64,000 bases of DNA, taken from NCBI GenBank assembly GCA_031287575.1, contig JAITSV010000042.1, positions 1 through 64,000 of the forward strand, read 5' to 3'. Both the position numbers and the translations under genes were made by a program. This document shows, piece by piece, positions 26,474 through 34,829 of this stretch (position 1 is its first letter; each line of letters starts with the position of its first letter). The notes below the pieces were generated by a model. That model was not told the DNA's origin and did no database searches. It worked only from the letters and a program-made list of their open reading frames with translations. This DNA comes from Desulfovibrio sp. (GTDB taxonomy: Bacteria; Desulfobacterota; Desulfovibrionia; Desulfovibrionales; Desulfovibrionaceae).

Positions 26474-27411
26474 GCGCGGTCCTCCCCCAGCCGGATGCGC
26501 GGGTCGGCCCACGCGTACAGGATATCCACGGCCAGGTTGCACAGCACGAAGATGGCCGTCATCAGCAACATGAAGCACTGCAATATGGGATAGTCGCGGT
26601 TGTACACGGCGGACACCGCATAACGGCCCACCCCCGGCCAGGCGAACACCGTTTCCACGATCACCGCGCCGCCCAGCAGTTCGCCCACGTGCATGCCGAG
26701 CGAGGTCAGCACCGGGATCAGCGAATTCTTGAACATGTGCCGCCACACCACGCCCCGTTCGGAAATGCCGCGTGCCCGCGCGTACATGATGTGCCGGGCG
26801 TGCATGTTTTCCAGCAGGCTGGCGCGGATGAGCCGGGTGTTGATGCCCATGGACATCAGGGCCAGGGTGACGGCGGGCAGCACCAGGTGTTCGAGGCCGC
26901 CGCGCCCCAGCGCGGGCAGCCAGCCCAACTTGACCGCGAACAGCCACACCAGCAGGAAGCCCAGCCAGAAGTTGGGCAGGGACACGCTGGTGAAGGACAG
27001 GGCGCGGGCCGCGTTGTCCAGCGGACGGTCACGGTGCAGGGCCGCGCCGACCCCCAGGGGAATGCTGACGGCCAGGGTGAGCAGCAGGGCCGCCCCGGCC
27101 AGTTGCAGGGTGGCGGGCAGGTAGTGCAGCACCTCGCCCAGCACCGGGCGGCCCGTGACGTAGGAGTTGCCGAAGTCGCCGGTGACGGCGCGGGCCAGCC
27201 AGCGGGCGTACTGTTCCCACAGGGGCAGGTCCAGTTCCAGCATGCGGCGGGCGGTGGCTAGGGCCTCGTCGGTGGGGGGAATGCGCGACAGGCGCAGGTA
27301 GGCCATGGCCGGGTCGCCCTGGGCGGCGCGCAGCAGCAGGAAGACCACCACCGAGACCAGCAGCAGCAGGGGGATGAGCGCGGCGAGGCGTTTCAGTATG
27401 TAGGCGGGCAT
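26470..27411 (-). CDS. nikB: Nickel ABC transporter permease NikB
   Basis: 313 residues, as in E. coli NikB (314). Starts MPAYILKRLAALIPLLLLVSVVVF and has the DppB/OppB-type permease motif MYARARGISERGVVWRHMFKNSL. An in-frame start at 27471 would add a non-family leader. It follows nikA after a 477-base spacer that contains a terminator-like hairpin and two repeat families, so it may be expressed less than nikA. Confidence 0.93.
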   Translation of the reverse strand: MPAYILKRLAALIPLLLLVSVVVFLLLRAAQGDPAMAYLRLSRIPPTDEALATARRMLELDLPLWEQYARWLARAVTGDFGNSYVTGRPVLGEVLHYLPATLQLAGAALLLTLAVSIPLGVGAALHRDRPLDNAARALSFTSVSLPNFWLGFLLVWLFAVKLGWLPALGRGGLEHLVLPAVTLALMSMGINTRLIRASLLENMHARHIMYARARGISERGVVWRHMFKNSLIPVLTSLGMHVGELLGGAVIVETVFAWPGVGRYAVSAVYNRDYPILQCFMLLMTAIFVLCNLAVDILYAWADPRIRLGEDRA

Positions 27412-27494
27412 GCGTGGTTTCCGGGGCTGGGCGGTGTCGGCTGTTGGGTGTGTCGCGGTGCATGCGAACACACTGCTGGCGGAATCCGCGCTTT

Positions 27495-27546
27495 GCGGTC
27501 GCCATCCGTAAGATTTGCGCTTCGCGCTCGTCCAACGGCTGGCGCC
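27495..27546. repeat. Family B hairpin repeat, copy 2
   Basis: GCGGTCGCCATCCGTAAG ... GCGC/GCGC ... CCAACGGCTGGCGCC. Same layout as the copies at 1, 27611 and 57693. Confidence 0.6.
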
Positions 27547-27566
27547 TTTCCGCGCCGGGCGGCGTT

Positions 27567-27681
27567 GAATCGGCGTTTTTGATGCTCACGTACAAGAGTA
27601 CAGCGTTGCTTTCGCCATCCGTAAGACTCGCGCGTTGCGCTCGCCTAACGGCTGCCGATTTGCGCTCAAAAACGCCGATTC
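27567..27681. repeat. Family A hairpin repeat, copy 4, with family B nested in the loop
   Basis: Perfect 16-bp arms GAATCGGCGTTTTTGA (27567-27582) and its complement (27666-27681). The loop begins with CACGTACAAGAGTACAGCG, the family A core, then holds a complete family B copy (27611-27656). Confidence 0.75.
27611..27656. repeat. Family B hairpin repeat, copy 3
   Basis: TTCGCCATCCGTAAGACTCG ... GCGCTCGCCTAACGGCTGCCG. Nested inside the family A element at 27567-27681. Confidence 0.6.
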
Positions 27682-27850
27682 GCCTTGCCCGGCACGAAAA
27701 CTCGTAATTCCTTGCATCGTGTCCACACCAGCGATCCGCGCCGGAAAGACCGGCGCGGAGTATAAGGACGAAAGGCATATCGACTGATTGGAAAAGGGCC
27801 TTCGGGGAGTTGGGCGGACGTCTGTGTCGGCCCCCCGGCGGCAGGAAAAA

Positions 27851-27877
27851 GGGGAGGCGGCGCGTGGCCGCCCTCCC
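27851..27877 (-). terminator. Hairpin after nikA
   Basis: GGGAGGCGGC / GCCGCCCTCCC stem just after the nikA stop, with T-rich sequence (TTTTTCC) on the minus strand beyond it. It may cause partial termination, lowering nikBCDE. Confidence 0.6.
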
Positions 27878-27888
27878 GCCTCTCGCTT

Positions 27889-29565
27889 CTATTTCAGGCG
27901 CATGTCCTCGAAGGGGATTTCCGTGTCCATGGCGCCAAAGTGCACCCCGTCCACGCGGGTGGTGTGCACCACCATGCTGCTCTGGTAGGTCAGCGGCAGG
28001 TACACGGCCTGCTCGTGCAGGGTTGTCAGGATGTCGCGGTACAGGTTCCGGCGCGCGGTTTCGTCGGTGCTCAGCAGCACCTTGCCGATCCTGGCGTCGA
28101 TGTCGGCCTTCATGGGCAGGCCCAGCTGGGCCTGGTAGTCGGCGTGCGAGGGCACGCGCATGGAACTGACGAAGGAATGCGGGTCGTAGGGCGCACCCCA
28201 GGTGTCGCCGAAGACCATCCCGAAGGCGCCGTTCTTCTGGCGTTCGCCGATGGCGTCTTCTTCCTCGCCGATCAGGTTGGCCTGCACGCCCACGCGCGCC
28301 AGTTCCGATTGCAGGAATTCCGCGATGGCCTTTTGCAGGGCGTCGTTGCCCACGAAGCACAGGTCCACGGACAGCGGCGTGCCGTCCTTCATGCGCGGGC
28401 CCTTGGGGTTGGTACGCGTCCAGCCCGCCTCGTCCAGCAGGGTTTCCGCCCTGGCGATGTCGTGGGCGTAGGGGGGCAGCTTCAGGTCGCAGTAGGGGGC
28501 CGTGGGCGGGAACAGGGCGTCGGCGCGCGCCTCCGCGTTCAGGAAGATGCCCTTGACCATGGCGTCCTTGTCGATGGCATGCAGGATGGCCTTGCGCACG
28601 GCAAGGTCGGCGGTGGGACCGCTCTTGCTGTTCAGCGCGATGACCCGGCTGGCCTGCGGCGGCGAAAGGTAGGTGGCATACGTGCCGCCCTTCTTCAGTG
28701 CGCCGAAGGCTTCCAGGCTGATCTGCCCGCCGCCGTGGCCGCCGCCGCCGAATACCAGGTCCAGTTCGCCCGCCTGCAAGGCCACCAGCCGGGTGTTGGG
28801 GTCCGGGATGACCCGGACCACGATGCGCTTGATGGCGGGCTTTTTGCCCCAGTAGGCGTCGTTGCGCTCGAACACGTCGTATTCGCCCTTCCGGGTTTCC
28901 ACCAGCTTCCACGGGCCGGTGCCGATGGGGGCCTTCATGCCGTCGTTGGTGTTGCCCGACGCGGGAAACGCCGAGGGCGACAGGAAGCGCACCGGCCGGA
29001 TCAGCGCCAGTTCCTGCAACGCGGGGTAGTAGGCGTTCTTCAGCACCAGGCGCACGGTGCGCGCGTCGGGCGTTTCCACCTTGTCGATCTGGGCCACCAG
29101 TTCCAGCCAGTCGTGCCGGGCGCGGTTGGCCAGCACCGTTTCGAAATTCATGCGTACGGCCTTGGCATCGAACGGCGTGCCGTCGGAAAAGGTCACGCCC
29201 TTGCGCAGCGTGAAGGTGTACACCTTGCCGTCGGGCGATACGGTCCAGCTTTCGGCCAGCCAGGGTTCGATGGCACCGCCCCTGGCGTATTTGACCAGCG
29301 GCTCGTACACCATGCCCTGCGCGAACATCTGGTTGGGCGAATACTTGTGCGGGTTGAGCTCGCCCACGTTGGAGGGCCAGGAATAGCGCAGGGTGCCCGC
29401 CGGGGTGTCGGCGGCGCGTACGGCAAGGGGAGCAACAAGGGGAGCGACAGGGCCGCCCGCCAGCGTCACGGTGAACAGCATGAGGGCGGCAAACATCGGC
29501 AGCAGAAGCGCACGCAGCCAGCGGCGCGGGAAAAGGCCGGCAACGGAAGGCGACCGGTTCGGCAT
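27889..29565 (-). CDS. nikA: Nickel-binding periplasmic protein NikA
   Basis: 558 residues with an N-terminal signal. It matches E. coli NikA along its length: WPSNVGELNPHKYSPNQMF, VYEPLVKY, IGTGPWKL, SLIGEEE-like LIGEEEDAIGERQ, WGAPYDPHSFVSSMRVPSHAD. The nickel/chelator residues seen in E. coli NikA (Arg and Trp in NRARHDW, Tyr in APYDPH, His in VPSHAD) are all present, supporting nickel rather than peptide uptake. Sulfate reducers need nickel for hydrogenases. A palindrome at 29644 lies upstream. Confidence 0.95.
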   Translation of the reverse strand: MPNRSPSVAGLFPRRWLRALLLPMFAALMLFTVTLAGGPVAPLVAPLAVRAADTPAGTLRYSWPSNVGELNPHKYSPNQMFAQGMVYEPLVKYARGGAIEPWLAESWTVSPDGKVYTFTLRKGVTFSDGTPFDAKAVRMNFETVLANRARHDWLELVAQIDKVETPDARTVRLVLKNAYYPALQELALIRPVRFLSPSAFPASGNTNDGMKAPIGTGPWKLVETRKGEYDVFERNDAYWGKKPAIKRIVVRVIPDPNTRLVALQAGELDLVFGGGGHGGGQISLEAFGALKKGGTYATYLSPPQASRVIALNSKSGPTADLAVRKAILHAIDKDAMVKGIFLNAEARADALFPPTAPYCDLKLPPYAHDIARAETLLDEAGWTRTNPKGPRMKDGTPLSVDLCFVGNDALQKAIAEFLQSELARVGVQANLIGEEEDAIGERQKNGAFGMVFGDTWGAPYDPHSFVSSMRVPSHADYQAQLGLPMKADIDARIGKVLLSTDETARRNLYRDILTTLHEQAVYLPLTYQSSMVVHTTRVDGVHFGAMDTEIPFEDMRLK

Positions 29566-29643
29566 GTCGTTCTCCAGATTTTGGATGTGTATTTCGGATA
29601 AAAAAATATGAAGTGTGTTACTTCGAATGTCAGAATGAAAAAA

Positions 29644-29660
29644 TCATGTCAATGACATGA
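29644..29660. promoter_or_regulatory. Perfect 17-bp palindrome upstream of nikA
   Basis: TCATGTCA-A-TGACATGA, about 80 bases before the nikA ATG. Candidate operator for a nickel or metal regulator. It does not match the E. coli NikR box. Confidence 0.55.
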
Positions 29661-30002
29661 CGGAAAGAGGGTGGTTTTATTTCAGTAATAATGTTGCATT
29701 TTAGTATGTTGCCATGGTGACACCCCCTGCGGGCAGCGAGGGTGCTTGCCGCGGTTATGGCCGGAAGTGCCGTGGCATTTGCCGGGCACCGGGGCCGGAC
29801 CGTCCGCGTGGGCAGGGGTGGCATCCCTGGACCATCTGGGAACGTGCCGCGTGGTTACAGGCGGGGGCGGGTGAGCATGATATTTCCGCCAAAGTCTGCG
29901 ATGACGCTTTCACAAGAGGCGCACGGGATGTACAATGGGCGTTATAAAGCGTGGAAGCAGTCACGAATTTTCAGGACAGGCAACAGTCACGATAATTTTA
30001 TT

Positions 30003-30030
30003 TTGCATGACTCTTTGCAGGTGTTATCTT
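30003..30030 (+). promoter_or_regulatory. Candidate promoter of the mop gene
   Basis: TTGCAT (30003-30008), 16-base spacer, TATCTT (30025-30030), about 80 bases before the Mop start codon. Confidence 0.5.
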
Positions 30031-30109
30031 GTACGCATGAATTCCCCTGCGGCGAACCGTTCACGCAGGAAATTGCATATCCACGCACAGTCATGACAGG
30101 AGAACCATC

Positions 30110-30319
30110 ATGAAAGTCAGCGCCCGCAATCTTATCCCCGGCAAGGTCAAGGAAATCACCGTCGGTGCCGTCAACTCGGAAGTGATCATCGAAGTGGCCC
30201 CCGGCATCGAAGTGGTGTCCATCATCACCAAGCGTTCCGTGGAAGACATGGGCCTCAAGAAGGGCTCGGCCGTGAAGGCCATGGTCAAGGCCTCCAACGT
30301 CATGATCGTCACCGATTAG
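30110..30319 (+). CDS. Mop-type molybdate-binding protein (molbindin)
   Basis: 69-residue single TOBE/Mop domain (MKVSARNLIPGKVKEITVG... GSAVKAMVKASNVMIVTD). Such proteins form hexamers that store or buffer molybdate and tungstate, needed here for formate dehydrogenase-type enzymes. AGGAGA precedes the ATG and a strong terminator follows, so it is a single-gene unit. Confidence 0.95.
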   Translation: MKVSARNLIPGKVKEITVGAVNSEVIIEVAPGIEVVSIITKRSVEDMGLKKGSAVKAMVKASNVMIVTD

Positions 30320-30377
30320 CAGGTTCGGCGCGGGGCACGGCTGGCATTGTCCGCCGCCCCGATGCTCCAAGACGACG

Positions 30378-30410
30378 AAGCCCCCGCTCCGGAAGGAACG
30401 GGGGCTTTTG
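30378..30410 (+). terminator. Terminator of the mop gene
   Basis: AAGCCCCCG / CGGGGGCTT stem followed by TTTT. Confidence 0.85.
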
Positions 30411-30581
30411 CATGTGCCGGGTGGCCATGGTCGTTTTGAATTCAGTTCGTTACAGGCGGCGAGCCTCTTGAGGGAAACTGGCCTGTCCGACTAACGTCCG
30501 GCAAATGTCCTTCAAGCGTCCGCCTGTCAGCAGTCGGGGGCGTAGCGACCACGTATCGGATTCGTCCATGGCGACAAACGC

Positions 30582-30613
30582 AAAAAAGGGTTGGAACGTG
30601 TGTTCCAACCCTT
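30582..30613 (-). terminator. Terminator of tRNA-Phe
   Basis: AAGGGTTGGAAC-GTGT-GTTCCAACCCTT: a 12-bp stem followed on the minus strand by a T run, just after the tRNA. Confidence 0.85.
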
Positions 30614-30624
30614 TGCTGTCTGCG

Positions 30625-30700
30625 TGGTGCCGAGGGAGAGAATTGAACTCCCGACACGGGGATTTTCAGTCCCCTGCTCTACCAACTGAGCTACCTCGGC
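30625..30700 (-). tRNA. tRNA-Phe (GAA)
   Basis: 76-nt cloverleaf with acceptor stem GCCGAGG/CCTCGGC, D-arm TAGCTCAGTTGGTAGAGCA, anticodon stem GGGGA with loop CTGAAAA (anticodon GAA), and T-arm GGGAGTTCAATTCTCTCC. The 3' ACCA is encoded. A good promoter precedes it. Confidence 0.97.
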
Positions 30701-30713
30701 GTCGCGGAGAACC

Positions 30714-30742
30714 TGAATAGGCAAAATGGATGGGCTTGGCAA
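30714..30742 (-). promoter_or_regulatory. tRNA-Phe promoter
   Basis: Minus strand TTGCCA (30742-30737), 17-base spacer, TATTCA (30719-30714), ending 13 bases before the tRNA 5' end. Confidence 0.65.
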
Positions 30743-30804
30743 GCACTTTTTGGAGCGCGGGTGATTTTTGTGACAACGGGGCGCGGGAGACTGAAATCCC
30801 CGTC

Positions 30805-31380
30805 CTACAGCAGCATGCGCTTGGCCTGGCGCATGGCGTTGCGGCAGTCGCACACGAAACGGAAGGCCGCCCGGTGCCGGGGGGTGGCGTCGCGCGGCAG
30901 CACGCCCGTTTCGGCCCAGGCGAACAGTTCGTCCATGGGCGCGGCCACGCTGAACCAGAAGCCCTGTTCCATGGGCACCGGGCTGTGCGCGTAGTGGCCG
31001 AACAGGATGCGGTCGTCCACGATGACGCACGGCGCGCAGGGCAGGGCGTGGGTTTCGTACACTTCCACCAGCCCTTCGTGCCGGGCGGCCAGCCGCACGA
31101 TGAAATCGCGCGAGGCGGCGAATTCGTGTTCCATCTGCACCGCCGTCAGGTCCGGGCGCAGGGCGTGCAGGAATTCGTCCACCCAGCCCCGGCGCGATGC
31201 AAGCGGTACGGTGATCATCTGCAGGCGGCGAAAGGTGGGCTGGGCCAGCGCGGTGCGCAGCGCCTCTGCCAGCGCGGGCATGCGCCCGAATTCGGCGTAC
31301 AGGGCCATGTGCAGCACGATGCGCTGGCGGGCTTCCGCCAGTACCTGCGGCAGGCTTGCGGTATGCAGGCCGACGTACAT
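30805..31380 (-). CDS. Unknown protein, cotranscribed with an SDR enzyme
   Basis: 191 residues, no signal or membrane segment. The part CVIVDDRILFGHYAHSPVPMEQGFWF is reminiscent of the strand-loop region in phospholipase D-like folds, but no HKD motif is present. Starts 6 bases after the SDR stop with GAGGAG upstream, so the two form an operon. Family not recognised. Confidence 0.6.
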   Translation of the reverse strand: MYVGLHTASLPQVLAEARQRIVLHMALYAEFGRMPALAEALRTALAQPTFRRLQMITVPLASRRGWVDEFLHALRPDLTAVQMEHEFAASRDFIVRLAARHEGLVEVYETHALPCAPCVIVDDRILFGHYAHSPVPMEQGFWFSVAAPMDELFAWAETGVLPRDATPRHRAAFRFVCDCRNAMRQAKRMLL

Positions 31381-31386
31381 GCGGGG

Positions 31387-32307
31387 TTACTCCTCGTAGA
31401 TCATCCGGCGGGTCATGCCGCCGTCCACCAGCCAGTTCTGCCCGGTGACGAACCCGGCGTCGTCCCCGGCCAGAAAGGCCACCAGCGCGGCCACGTCACG
31501 CACCGTGCCCACGCGGCCCACGGGGTGCTGGGCGCGGTCGGCTTCCGTATGCACCGGCGTTTCGCGGTGGGGCGCCTTGCGCAGGTGGCGCACCTCTATC
31601 CAGCCCGGCGAGATGCAGTTCACCCGCACCTCCGGGCCAAGGCTCACGGCCAGCGCGTGCGTCAGGGCAACCAGCCCGCCCTTGGACGCGGCGTAGGCCT
31701 CTGTGTGCGGTTCCGACTGCACGGCACGGGTGGAGGCGATGTTCACCACCGCCCCGCGCGCGGCCCGCAGGTGGGGCACGGCGGCGCGCACCATGCGCAT
31801 GGGGCCGGTCAGGTTCACGTCCAGCATGCGCTGCCAGCGGTCCATGTCCATGGTTGCCACGTCGGCGGGGCCGGAGTGGGGATTGGCGATGCCCGCGTTG
31901 TTCACCAGCAGGTGCAGCCCGCCGAAACGGGCCACCGTGGCGGCCACGCAACGCTCCGCGTCGGCTTGCTCGGCCACGCTGCCGTGCAGGGCCAACAGGG
32001 GAGAGGCAAGGGGGTGTGGGGATGCCGGGGCACCCGGACGTGCGGGTAACGACGCGTCGTTGTTGGCGACCGGTTCGGGGGCCAATGCTCCGGCCAATGC
32101 TTCTGGCAGTCCGGCCAGCGCCTCGGCATCGGCATCCATGGCGGCCACGCGCATGCCGCAGGACAGCAGGTGTTCCACGATGCCCCGGCCAATGCCCTGC
32201 GCACCCCCGGTGACCAGGGCCACGCGGCCCGCTAGCGGATGGGCCACGGAGAGGGGATGCGCGGGGGCAGGGGAATCGGCGTTGGGGCACGGGGCGGGGT
32301 GTTCCAT
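31387..32307 (-). CDS. Short-chain dehydrogenase/reductase
   Basis: 306 residues. NAD(P) motif TGGAQGIG, structural NNAGIAN, catalytic Ser in NIAST and YxxxK in YAASK: a complete classical SDR. Start ATG 32307 has AGGAG close upstream; longer in-frame starts add a Gly/Pro-rich leader. A low-complexity insert (NNDASLPARPGAPASPHPLAS) interrupts the region after strand 2. Substrate unknown. Confidence 0.85.
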   Translation of the reverse strand: MEHPAPCPNADSPAPAHPLSVAHPLAGRVALVTGGAQGIGRGIVEHLLSCGMRVAAMDADAEALAGLPEALAGALAPEPVANNDASLPARPGAPASPHPLASPLLALHGSVAEQADAERCVAATVARFGGLHLLVNNAGIANPHSGPADVATMDMDRWQRMLDVNLTGPMRMVRAAVPHLRAARGAVVNIASTRAVQSEPHTEAYAASKGGLVALTHALAVSLGPEVRVNCISPGWIEVRHLRKAPHRETPVHTEADRAQHPVGRVGTVRDVAALVAFLAGDDAGFVTGQNWLVDGGMTRRMIYEE

Positions 32308-32509
32308 GGGGCTCCTGCGGCGGGGGGCTGGCGCGGCCATGGGGTACGTTTTCCTGTCGGGCCGCGACGCGCCACCGGCGCCCGACGAATCTAGCCCGCC
32401 CGCACCGCCGTGGCAACCGTGCGGCCCTTTGCCGCCAGTCACCAATAGTCGCCATCAGTCACCACCGGTCCCGCCCGTTCCCTGCCTCCAGCCCAGCCGT
32501 CACCGCCAG

Positions 32510-33109
32510 TTACCACCAGTGCCGGGGGTAGCGCCGCCCGCGCGGGATGTTGTTCACCAGCAGGGCCACCACCAGCAGGGCGGCGGCCCCGGCGGCCACG
32601 GGCACCACGGCGTACTTGTAGCCCAGCGCCTGGATCTGCGGGCTGCCGGTGACGGCGATGAGCGCCGTGGCCCCGCCCGGCGGGTGCAGGGTGTCGGTCA
32701 GGTGCATCAGGGCGATGGCGGCGGCCACCGCCACGGCAGGGGCCAGCCAGGCGGTGGAGAGGACCTGCGCCTCCGCGTCCGGTAGGCCCGGCACGCCCAG
32801 ATTGCGCGCCACGAACACCCCCACCAGAGCGGACAGCACATGCCCGCCCAGCAGGTTGCGCGGCTGCGAAAAGGGCGCGCCCGGCGCCCCGTAGGCCAGC
32901 ACCGCCGAGGCCCCGAACGAGCCGATGAGCACGAAGCCGTCGCCCGGCGAGGCCACCCGGTCGCACAGCCACGCCACCACGCCGATGCCGCACAGCGCGC
33001 CGATGAACGACCACAGGGTTTCGGAAACATCGGGCCGGGGGAGCAGGCCCAGCAGGCCGGGGCGGCAATTGTCGCGGCCGCAGCCGCACATCTTGCGGAA
33101 ATAGTCCAT
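32510..33109 (-). CDS. HPP-family membrane protein
   Basis: 199 residues from ATG 33109. Four to five hydrophobic helices and the family signature LHPPGGATAL. The N-terminus carries three cysteines (CGCGRDNC). Members are integral membrane proteins; a plant/cyanobacterial member has been linked to nitrite transport, which is not evidence for that role here. It stands alone. Confidence 0.85.
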   Translation of the reverse strand: MDYFRKMCGCGRDNCRPGLLGLLPRPDVSETLWSFIGALCGIGVVAWLCDRVASPGDGFVLIGSFGASAVLAYGAPGAPFSQPRNLLGGHVLSALVGVFVARNLGVPGLPDAEAQVLSTAWLAPAVAVAAAIALMHLTDTLHPPGGATALIAVTGSPQIQALGYKYAVVPVAAGAAALLVVALLVNNIPRGRRYPRHWW

Positions 33110-33563
33110 GGTGTGGTCGCAGGCAGAAGGGTATGGGGATTGGGGGCGACGGCGGACAGGCCGCAACGCCGCACCCGGAAGTGTGCAGGCTACTCCGTGT
33201 CCGCAGCGCCCGCCGTGATCGGGGTCACATTCCCTGAGGCTGAGTTATAAGCGAGCCATCATGCTGCAATCGTGAGTATTATTTTGAAATTTCTGGCCAG
33301 CCCCCGGCAACCCGCCGGACGCCCATCGGTAACCTGCCGCAATGGTGTGCCTTTCACCATGCCGTCGCGAAGGTTGTGTTTTCCACAAATCTCATCAACA
33401 TGTGTAAAAATATGTATCATGCAGGTATGCAAGGAAATAAAAAAATATTCTTGCCAACCCCATGCGCGCGGGCTATGGGCGAATCCTGCAAATGCACCGG
33501 GCGCCGCGTTCCTGTTCCGGGGGCCGCGCGCACCGCACGCCACGATACCAAGGAGCCCACCGC
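33110..33563. other. Intergenic control region
   Basis: 454 bases. The AT-rich part near 33375-33460 probably holds the promoter of the PaaK-like gene. No RNA gene or repeat was recognised. Confidence 0.35.
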
Positions 33564-34829
33564 ATGACCCGCAAGGACCGTACCGAAGGCATCTACAGCC
33601 GCCGCGAAGTGCTCGACGAGAGCGAGCGCAGGCAATACTACCTCATCCAGCTGAAAGACCTGCTTTCCTACGCCTACCGCTATTCCGAGGACGTGAAGAA
33701 GCGCTTCGACCGCGCCCAGTTCAACGTGGAGAAGTTCAAGACCCTCACGGACCTCAAGCACATTCCCATCCTCAAGAAGAAGGAACTCATCTTCCTCCAG
33801 TCCATGGGGCCGCGCCTTGGCGGGCTGCTGACCAAGGACCTGGGCGAACTGAAGCGCGTGTTCCTGTCTCCCGGTCCCATCTTCGACCCCGAAGACCGCG
33901 CCGACGACTACTGGGGCTACACCGAGGCCTTCTATTCCGTGGGCTTCCGCCCCGGCGACGTGGCCCAGATCACCTTCAACTACCACCTCGCCCCGGCGGG
34001 CCTGATGTTCGAGGAACCCCTGCGCAACCTTGGCTGCGCCGTGGTGCCCGCCGGCCCCGGCAACGCGGCCACGCAACTCGAGATCATGTCCAAGCTGCGC
34101 GTGTCGGGCTACGTGGGCACGCCCAGCTACCTCCTGCACCTTGCCCAGAAGGCCGAGGAAAAGGGCATGAACCTGCGCAAGGACCTGTTCCTTGAAGTGG
34201 GCTTCGTCACCGGCGAAAAATTCTCCGAAAAGCTGCGCGCGCAGCTTGAGAAAAAGTTCGACCTCATCATGCGCCAGGGCTACGGCACGGCGGACGTGGG
34301 CTGCATCGGCTACGAATGCTTCCACAAGACCGGCCTGCACATCGCCAACCGCTGCTACGTGGAAATCTGCCATCCAGACACCGGCATTCCGCTGAAGGAC
34401 GGCGAAGTGGGCGAAATCGTGGTCACGGCCTTCAACAAGACCTACCCGCTGATCCGCCTGGCCACTGGTGACCTGTCCTACATCGACCGTTCGCCCTGCC
34501 CCTGCGGCCGCACCAGCCCGCGCCTTGGCTCCATCGTGGGCCGCGTGGACACCACCGCGCGCATCAAGGGCATGTTCGTGTACCCGCACCAGGTGGAGCA
34601 GGTCATGTCGCGCTTCGAGGAAATCAAGCGTTGGCAGATCGAGGTCACCAACCCCGGCGGCATCGACGAGATGACCCTGTTCATCGAGGCCAGCAACTTC
34701 AAGCGCGAGGATGAACTGCTCCACCAGTTCCGCGAGAAGATCAAGCTGCGCCCGGAACTGAAGATCCTTGCGCCCGGCACCCTGCCCCCGCAGATCCGTC
34801 CCATCGAGGACAAGCGGGTATGGGACTAG
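33564..34829 (+). CDS. Phenylacetate-CoA ligase (PaaK)-like adenylating enzyme
   Basis: 421 residues. Family features: YGTADVGCIGYEC, LIRLATGDLSYIDRSPCPCGRTSPRLGSIVGRVD and a C-terminal PaaK domain (KGMFVYPHQVEQVM). The usual Ser/Thr/Gly-rich ATP loop (SSGTTG) is replaced by LSPGPIFDPE, so the substrate or even the reaction may differ. AAGGAG precedes ATG 33564. It overlaps the following ChaN-type gene by 10 bases. Confidence 0.88.
   Translation: MTRKDRTEGIYSRREVLDESERRQYYLIQLKDLLSYAYRYSEDVKKRFDRAQFNVEKFKTLTDLKHIPILKKKELIFLQSMGPRLGGLLTKDLGELKRVFLSPGPIFDPEDRADDYWGYTEAFYSVGFRPGDVAQITFNYHLAPAGLMFEEPLRNLGCAVVPAGPGNAATQLEIMSKLRVSGYVGTPSYLLHLAQKAEEKGMNLRKDLFLEVGFVTGEKFSEKLRAQLEKKFDLIMRQGYGTADVGCIGYECFHKTGLHIANRCYVEICHPDTGIPLKDGEVGEIVVTAFNKTYPLIRLATGDLSYIDRSPCPCGRTSPRLGSIVGRVDTTARIKGMFVYPHQVEQVMSRFEEIKRWQIEVTNPGGIDEMTLFIEASNFKREDELLHQFREKIKLRPELKILAPGTLPPQIRPIEDKRVWD

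Larger units (their letters stand above)
27412..27888. other. nikA-nikB spacer rich in repeat hairpins
   Basis: 477 bases inside the nik operon. It contains the nikA terminator-like hairpin, family A copy 4, and two family B copies, one of them lying inside the loop of family A copy 4. No gene was seen. Confidence 0.6.
29566..30109. other. Divergent control region, nikA / mop
   Basis: 544 bases with no gene. It is AT-rich beside nikA and holds a perfect palindrome (29644-29660), a GTGTTAC half-site (29615-29621) and the mop promoter (30003-30030). Confidence 0.5.

Noticed and set aside
26474..26947. Upstream extension of the nikC ORF
   Set aside because: It reads nikB in the wrong frame; ATG 26473 gives the standard ATGA overlap with nikB.
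27029..28912. 627-residue minus-strand ORF across nikA and nikB
   Set aside because: Frame-shifted shadow of nikA and nikB; no coherent domain.
29615..29621. GTGTTAC as a NikR half-site
   Set aside because: No matching GTAACAC arm at the expected distance, so it is not called as a NikR box.
29700..30109. Molybdenum-cofactor riboswitch before the Mop gene
   Set aside because: No multi-helix conserved structure was seen, only a simple promoter.
30440..30800. Integrated element at tRNA-Phe
   Set aside because: No integrase or phage gene and no full direct repeat of the tRNA 3' end; only a 15-base fragment was seen.
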